DNA from: Aestuariibaculum suncheonense
GTDB lineage: Bacteria; Bacteroidota; Bacteroidia; Flavobacteriales; Flavobacteriaceae
DNA: 64,000 bases
Direction of reading: 5' to 3'
Assembly (NCBI RefSeq): GCF_014596935.1
Contig: NZ_JACVXC010000002.1
Location: 50,023-114,022 of the forward strand
Shown here: positions 49,801 through 58,800 of the stretch, one piece after another
Layout: each line of letters opens with the position of its first letter
Numbering within the stretch: the stretch's first letter is position 1
Translations under genes and position numbers: made by a program
Notes under the pieces: generated by a model
The model's database searches: none
What the model was told of the DNA's origin: nothing
The model's input: the letters and a program-made list of their open reading frames with translations, nothing else

Positions 49801-52800
49801 AACCTCCTGTAACCCCTGAAACTGTAATTGTAGCAAAGTTTGCTGCATTGGTATCCGGTGCACATACATACTCTACAACTGTTGGCGTTGGCACAACAAT
49901 AGCATCTGGCTCACCAACTGTTTCCTGTTGTGTTAATGTACAGTTTCTTCCTGAAGTTACTGTGATATCATAAACGCCTGGGGCCAATCCTGTAAATATG
50001 TTTGATGTTTGGGTGGTTACACCTCCATCTAAACTATAAGTATAAATAGGATTATCGTTTGTATCCGGTAAGTTCACTGTAATAGTTCCATCAGAACTTC
50101 CATTACACGTTACATCAGTAGGAGTTGTCGTAAACGTAACCGGTGTTGGTGCATCTAAAGTAATAGGTGCTGTATTCGTACAATTAGTATCTAAATCTGT
50201 AATTGTAACCGTGTATGTTCCTGAAGAAATTCCTGAAATTACATTTCCTGAAATAGTAGCTCCTATATAATTGATAGCATAGCCATAATTACCTGAACCT
50301 CCAGTTCCATTTAATGTAATCACACCGTCATCATCTGTACAACTTGGTAAGGTAGTTACTGACACATTTAAATCTAATGTTGGATAGATTTCAATTGGTG
50401 TAGGCATTGTTGTTGTACATCCATTTCCATCTTTAACCGTTACTTGATAAGTACCAGGTGTAGACACCGTAAACGTTGGACTAGTTTGGAATCCAGCGCC
50501 AATAGAATAACTAAACGGTGCTATTCCTATTGGATCAGTCACTGTAAAAGTAAACGGGTCTCCATTTAAATTACATTGGTTATCTGAAATAGTAGGTACA
50601 GTCACTGTTGGTAGTGGGTCGGTTGTAATGGTCACATCAATCATATCTGTACACCCATTCGCATCTCTTACCCAAACATCCCAATCTGTACTTGTGGTTG
50701 GATCTAATACTGCTGCAGCACTATTAGTATAATCTGCATCAACCGGAACTGAACCATTAATAACAAAGGCATACTGGTAAGGTAATGTTCCTCCTGTTGC
50801 TTCAACGGTTACTTGCGCACCAAAATTACAATTTGCATTGATATTATCAATTTCAGATAATGTTACTGGTGTTGGATCATTAACGATAACAGTAGCTTCG
50901 TCTGTACATCCAGTTGCTGTATCGGTAACTTCAAGAGTATACGTACCTGTAGCAAGATTGGTTAATGTCACTGTATCTCCAGCCTGATTAATTGTTCCTG
51001 TTTCAGATAACAAGGCTACTGTATAAGCTGCAGAATAATTAGCTACTGTAAATTCTACGGTTCCATTAGCATCTCCAGAACATAAAGCATCATTTATTAA
51101 TTGACCTGAAACTGTAATATTAGTCACTGGCTCTATCGTATAAGCCTCTGTGTAAGAACATCCATTTGCGTCGGTAACTGTAAATACATAAGTTCTTGGC
51201 AACAATCCTGAAAACACACCAGAATCTTCTCCTGTTATATTTGTAGATGCTGAAGCAGGCGAAACAATTGTATACTTCAATGGTGCAACACCATCTGTTG
51301 CTGTTAATGTTACCTCACTTGTTGTCGCTAAACACGTTACAGGAGTAGAAACAAAATCTAAATCCGTAGGAACGCTTAATGGTTCAATATCAACAGTTGC
51401 CGGACTCGCAACAATACAGCCGTTAGTATCTTTTACCCATGCAGTAACAGTACCCGGATTATACGTTCTATAAGTATTTGTTGTTGTATAATTAACTCCA
51501 TCAAAGCTATATAAATAAGAACCTGTACCACCTGTAGCTGTTACAGTAACTTCAGCTGGAGACGTTGCGTTTCCTACCCCACAGCTTAATGTTGTTGTTA
51601 CTTGTGCAGTTGCTTCAACCAACACCGGTTCATTAACTTGTATTGGTTTAACTACAGATAAACAATTTTTATTATCTCTAACAACAATATCGTAGGTTCC
51701 TTGTGCTAATCCTGCGAATACATTTGAAGATTGCCAGGTAGAACCTCCATCTCTACTATATTGATAAGGCGCAATACCATCAAAAGCCGTAACAATAATA
51801 CTTCCATCTGCACCACCATTACAAGTCACATCAAATACCTGAGTCGAGAATGTTGGTGTCGTGTTTGGTGTTACCTCAACTGGATTAGATGCTGGAGATT
51901 CACAAATCTGATCATCTGAAACTTTAAATACATACGTACCTGCAGTAGTTGCCATAAATACATTGCTTGCCATTGGGAAATAGGTAATACCCCCATCTGA
52001 ACTATACTGATAGGTATAGTTTCCTGTACCACCTGAAGCTGTTAATGTAATTTGAGCATCGTTAGTTAAACAGGTTAAATCGTAATCTAAATTTGCATCC
52101 AATAAAATTGGAGGATTAACTGTATATGTTGTAGAATCTATACATCCATTTGCATCTCTAATACTTACTGTATAGGTTCCTGGAGCACTTATGGTGAATG
52201 TATCACTTGTTTGATAAGCCCCTCCAATACTATAGGTTGCTGTTCCATCGAATGTAGTGCCTGATACCGTAATATTAAATGCCGTTCCATCGAAACATTC
52301 CAAAGAAACAGGATCTATAATTGGTTCAGCATCTAAAATAACAGGGACATCTGCATCTTTAATACACCCATAAGCGTCTTTTACGTAAACGGTATAATTA
52401 CCAGCTGAAGCTGTAAATGTATTGTTACTAACCCAACCAGAATCTGTTGCTACTGGTGCCGAAGCTGTTGATAACAATAACATATATTCATATGGCGCAG
52501 TACCATTACTTGCTATAGCTGTAATTAATCCTAACTCATTACAGTTTTCATTTCTTATTGAAGAAGCTGTTAACTCTAATTCTATAGCCGACTCCGTAAT
52601 ATTAAATGATTCTGACACTATACTACATCCTTCATTATCTGCTCCTGCTAATTCTGTTATAACAATTACATACTTACCGAAATCAAGATTTCCAAAATCA
52701 GTTACTGTTAGAGCTCCGTTTGCTGGAACACTTCCTGATCCAGGAGTTCCAATAGGTTGCAATGTTAATGAATCATATATAACATAACTAACATTTGTAT

Positions 52801-55800
52801 CTGAAGTGTAAGTACTATTAATATCAAAGCTTACACTTCCATCAGCACTACCGACACAAGTAATATTGTTAGGAATTAATGAACTAACTGTTAAAGTAGA
52901 GTTTGTAGGTATAGCTGTATCAGCTGTTTCATAATAATAACAACCCGTTGACTCATCATGTACGATAAACGTATATGTTGCGCCAGGAATTAAATTAGTA
53001 AATGTTGTTTTTTTACTGTTTACAGCGTCTTCATCCTGCCACGGTGCAGTAGTTGGCCCCGTATATGTCATTCCCGGCCCTGTATAAATAGCAAAGTGGA
53101 AAGGCCCTGTACTTGCCAAGCTTGTTCCTATAGAAACTTCAGCAGAACCACCCGTAGAGCAATCTGCTGGTGGAGAAGTTACTGTAATGTCTAAATCATC
53201 TGGTGGAGAAGCTACTAAAATGTTTTGCTCTAAATATGCACATCCATTAGCATCTGTAATCAACACTTCATATAAACCGAAATCAACAACCTCAAAATGT
53301 ACCGTAGATCCATCTTGATTCGTCACCTCCTGATCATATCCATTAACACCTGTTACATGATAAGTGTAATTAGGAGTCCCTCCACTTACAGAGTTAATTA
53401 TAATTTCACCTAAAGATGTTCCACTACTCGTATCACAAGTAATTGGAGTTACATCATAATCTAGTGCGATAACATCAGGCTCATCAATAGTAATTGTTTC
53501 CGTATCATTACACCCTCTTGAATCTATCACTGTAACTGTATAATTACCAGATGGTAAACCAGATGTCTGTGTACCATAATCTGTTCCCGTCGAATCATTA
53601 TATACATTAATAACAAATGGAGGGAAACCATAATTCATATCAATATTTACATCTATAGATGCGGTGGCCTCACCATTACAAGAAATATCCTGTATTTGGT
53701 TTACGTTTAAAATCACTGGATTTACAGTATCTGTAACAGAAATAACTGCCGTTTGTTCTGTACACCCATTTGCATCCGTAATTTCAAACTGATAACTTCC
53801 AGCAGTAGATGTAGAGAATGTAAAGGTGTTTCCTGAAACTACCGGCGCTGTACCTGTTCCTTGAATTAAAACCACAGTATATGGAGCATTTCCACCGGAA
53901 ATAGTTCCTTCAATTGTGGCTTCAGCTGGTGCCGAACAGGTTAAGTTTTTAGTTAATAAAGCATTTACTGTAATAGGTTCAAAAACATCTGTAGTTGTAT
54001 CGGCTGTTGCAATACATCCATTAGCATCTCTAACCATAACCGTATAACTTCCAGCTGTATTTACAGTGAAAATTGGACTTGATTGGTATGATGCTCCTCC
54101 ATTAATGCTATATGATAAAGGCGCTATTCCGGTCGCATTAACTTGAAAAGTAAATCCTGAACTTGCTGTACACTGATTATCTACCGTTGGCGCAGTAACA
54201 GTTGGTAATTCATCTTGAACAATTGTAACCTGTGTAGGTGTTGGCTCTGTACATCCGTTGGCATCTTTTACATAAACATCCCAAACTAAATCTAAACCAT
54301 TATTAGTGTCTACTGTAATGACATTACTACTTACATAATCAAAATCTGTTGGAGCACTTGAACCTGCTATTACGGTCGCATATGCATAATTAGGTGTTCC
54401 TCCTGTAGCTGTAACTGTAATTTGAGATTCAAAATTATTACAGTGTACATTTGTCGCTGCAGCTGTTGCGCTAACAGCATCTGTAGGTTCATTTATAGTT
54501 ACACTTTCTGTAGCCGTACAACCTGTGTCGGTATCTGTAACAGTAACGCTATAGGTTCCTGTAGTTAAGTCTGATAAATTAATTACAGCCCCTGTAACTG
54601 TAACTGTTCCACCTGTTACAGTGTAGGTGAAATTTGTCGCATTAAATACTTCAAATTGTGCCGCACCATCATTTCCTCCAAAACATAGCACATCACTTAA
54701 TTTTAGTGCAGTCATGGCAATTGGCGTTACCGGATCGATAACAAACGATTCTGTATAATAACAACCATTTTCATCGGTTACTCTGAACACATAAGTGTCT
54801 GGTGCTAATCCTGAAAAAGTATTGGATGTTTGCGGAGCAACAACAACTGGTGAAATAATTTCATAAGTTAATGTCCCTGCACCATTAGTTGCTGTAACTG
54901 TAACTGTAGATGTGGTATTATCACAAGTCACTACTGTCGCATTAAAATCTAAATCAATTGGCGGGTTTAAAGCCGAAATGGTTAACGAACCATCGGCAGT
55001 ACATCCATTGGCATCCTGAACAGAATACGCAATAGTTTGGTCTAAACCATTATCATTGACTTCTAAAATATTTGAAGCACTATATCCTGAACCGTTAAAA
55101 CTGTAAGTATACGGTGCCGTTCCTGTTGTTGGAACAGCAACCGTTACGGTTGAAGATTGTGCTGTATTATCAGCAGCACAGCTGAAAGGCGTTGCCGAAG
55201 CTGTAACCTCTAACCTTGTCGGTTCAGTTATTGTTACGGTTCCATCAAAAGTACATTCGTTAGCATCCTGAACCTGATAGGTGTAAGTTCCAGCAACTAA
55301 ACCAGTATATAATGAAGTTGCTGAGAAACCACTTCCGTTAAAACTAAATAAATATGGACCAACTCCTCCGGATGGTACAATTTGTACCGAACCATCATTA
55401 CTTCCATTACATAAGGCATTAACAACGGTTATTGTTGCCGTTGGATTTTCTATCGGATTTACCGTAATTACATTTGATACGGCAGTACATCCGTTAGCAT
55501 CGGTCACCTGGAATTGATAAGTTCCATCAACATCTGTGGTTAACGTAAAGGTATTTCCTGATAAGTTTACAGTACCAGAACCTTGAATTAAAGTTACATT
55601 GTAAGGCGCATAACCATCAGAAATAGTTCCTGAGATTACCGCGTCTGGTGATGCTGTACAATCTAATTCCTTTGTTAATGTTGCAGAAATATTAACCTGA
55701 GCAGCAATGGTTTCAGCATCTAAAGTAACTTCACAACCATAAGCATCTCTTACTGTAAATATATAATCTCCAGGAGTTAAATCGCTGAAAACAGGACTTG

Positions 55801-58800
55801 CCTGAAAAGCGCCTCCATTGACACTATATTCATAAGGTGTTTGACCTCCAGAAGCTGAAACTTCCAAGGTCGCTCCATTAGCAGCATCGTAACAATAATC
55901 AGCATTTACAATAGATGCAGTTGGTGCCGTTGGAGCTATTAAACTAATTGTTGTCGTTGCCGTACATCCGTTAGCATCTGTTGCTCTAATGGTATAATCG
56001 CCTGCAGCTACATTGGTTAAAATACCATTCGCCGGGAATGTATTTACAACTGTTAATGTAGCATCTAATAATTCGTACGTATACGCTGGAGTTCCTCCTG
56101 TTGCTGTCGCTGTTACTGTTGAACCATCTAAACAGGTTACCGGAGTGGTTGTTGCCGATACACTTAAAGGAGACGGAGCAGTGATCACAGCCTGTAATGT
56201 TGCATCGCAAAGTCCATCGGAAACTGCATCGTAACGCACTACAATATCGTAAGTACCTTCTACTAAACTTGAAATGGTAAAAGGCGACGTGGTTACTGTA
56301 TTCCAAGTTGTTCCGCCGTCAATTGTATATTGGTATCCATTTGTTGCATCAAAATTTTGTGCTGCTATGGTAATACTTCCATCACCTGCACTTGAACAGG
56401 TTACATCGCTCGTCGAAACAATATCTGCAGAGAACGCTTGTCCTGATTCGATAATAAAAGGGAAATCCTCCTGAGTAATACAGGTTACAGGTAATTGATA
56501 TACTTCAATATCATCGACAGCAAAATCAATACCGTTTACCTGAGCAATTTCTAATCGTAATACAAAGTCTAAAGACGTATTATTTCCAGGGTCGATAGTT
56601 TCATTGAACTCTACCCAACCGTTAGTTTTAGGTATACCTCCTATTGATTGCGACGATAATACCACACCATTACTATCCTGTAACTCCACCGTAAGTGATG
56701 CGTCTGGTTGTGTATTTCCAACTTTTAATAAGTTAGTTGCAAAGAAACGCACCTGTATTGGTTGATTCGGAATGATATCGGTAATTGGTTTTCTGTAAAC
56801 TACCGCATTATCTGGAATTGCAAAACCAGCATCAACCGCCAGGAATCTTCCAGGAATGCTTCCAGTAGTATGGTCTCTGGGACTCCACCACCCACTATAA
56901 GGATTGTTACGTAATTCATTCGTAACAGTATATTCCCCGTTACCAAATAATCTATCACCGTTACATTTTGTTGCTTCAACCTGTCTTTCAAAACAAAAAT
57001 TCGGGTTAATACCTGGTGAGGTTACATCTCCACCTGAACCAAAGCTTTCAAATAATAAGTTACTATATGTTGGTACGGTTTCTAATTTATAAGTCACACT
57101 GATGGTATGACTACCTTCTGAAACATTCAAAAACGTCTGAGGATCGGCTAAATTCGGATTTTCAACGCCATCAAGTAAATAACCATAAGAATACGAATCT
57201 GATCCTGTGTTATTAACTACAACCGTTGTGTTTCCTGTTCCATCACAATTATAATCCACATCGGAAATACTGATGGATGGTGGTACGGGTTCCGGATCGA
57301 TAATAATACCCGGCATCGCATAAATACATCCATTTGCATCCCGCATATAAATGGTATAGGTTCCCGGAGCTACCCAAGCTTCATTATCTGAAGTCCAGTT
57401 TGCCTGGTTATCAAAACTATATTCATATGGAGGTGTTCCTCCTGTTGGATTTGTCACGCGTACACGTCCCTCTCCATTTGGTCCACAACCTGCTAATTGT
57501 GATACACCTGCCGAAGCACTTAACGGATAATCGGTTTCTGTAATTACAATATCTTCAGCAACACTAAAACATTCTTCACCATCTAAAGTATATTCAATAA
57601 GAGTTTGATAGGTTCCTGCTGCAAGGTTATAAAATTCTGGATTAGAAGTAAACGTTGTTCCATTGTCTATACTATAACTTATACTATATCCGTTAGCATT
57701 GGTAACACTAAAAGTTATACTTCCTGTGTTATCTCCGTTACATAAAATGTTAGTCTGTTCAACCGTAAATTCCGGAGGTAAAACACCTTCAATCGTTTGT
57801 GTGGTTGAAGCCGAACAGCCATTAAAATCTACAACAGTAATATCGTAAGTCCCTGGGGTTGGTACAGGAATTACAGGAGAATCCTGAGAAATGGTGTTTC
57901 CATTAATGTAATATTGATACGGTGGTACACCTCCTACCGGATATACTGTAATCTCTCCATCGGTACAGGTTAATGCCTTAGTGATAGCCGAAGTAACTGT
58001 TAATACCGGTGGATTGATTATTTCAATATCACCAGAAAAAACACATCCATCATCTGTTGTAACATTATAAGTATAAGTTCCCGGATTTAAATTATCAAAC
58101 GTATAATCGCTCTCCATAATTGGTCCTACACTATTAATCACTGTACCATTTAAAGATAAGCTATAATAATATTGCGGCAGCGCGTCGTTAACCGCCAGTT
58201 TAATCGTTCCTTTATCACCATTACAGGTAGGTTGCGTTACAAACTCCGTAACATCCGCCTCTCTGGCACGTACATAAATACTTGGTGTTTGGAAGATACA
58301 TGGATTCATATCCACTTCAACCTGACGGATATAAACCGTATAATAATCCGGCGTTGTAATTTCGAAAGCGTTAGACGATTGCCATGGCCCATTTGGATCT
58401 AAACTATACTCATACCCAGAAGGTACACCACCAACAGTAACCTCCCCAGGAGTAGTACAAATGATATCCTTAGCCGTTATAGTTGGGTCTAATAAATTCT
58501 GATACACATTAAAATAGAAAATACTAAAACATCCACCAGGATAATTAATCACCATTCTAAACTGACCAGCGTCATCGATAAGGAAATTCGGCCCTGAACC
58601 TACTTCATTCCATGTACAAGATTCATTTTCATTAGCACAATCATCAACAAGCATTTCATCACAACTGGTTTCATCTAATTTTTGCCAGCTTATAGAAACG
58701 GCATCACTAATTCCTGTTTGAATGTCACGTACATCGTTAGCCCCACACAAGAAAACATAAGGTAACACTTTACCATCGTTAGGACAAATTGGTAATAAAT

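Noticed and set aside
55986-56306. 106-residue minus-strand ORF in another frame of the giant adhesin
   Set aside because: Shadow of the giant adhesin frame; serine/cysteine/arginine-rich with no domain.
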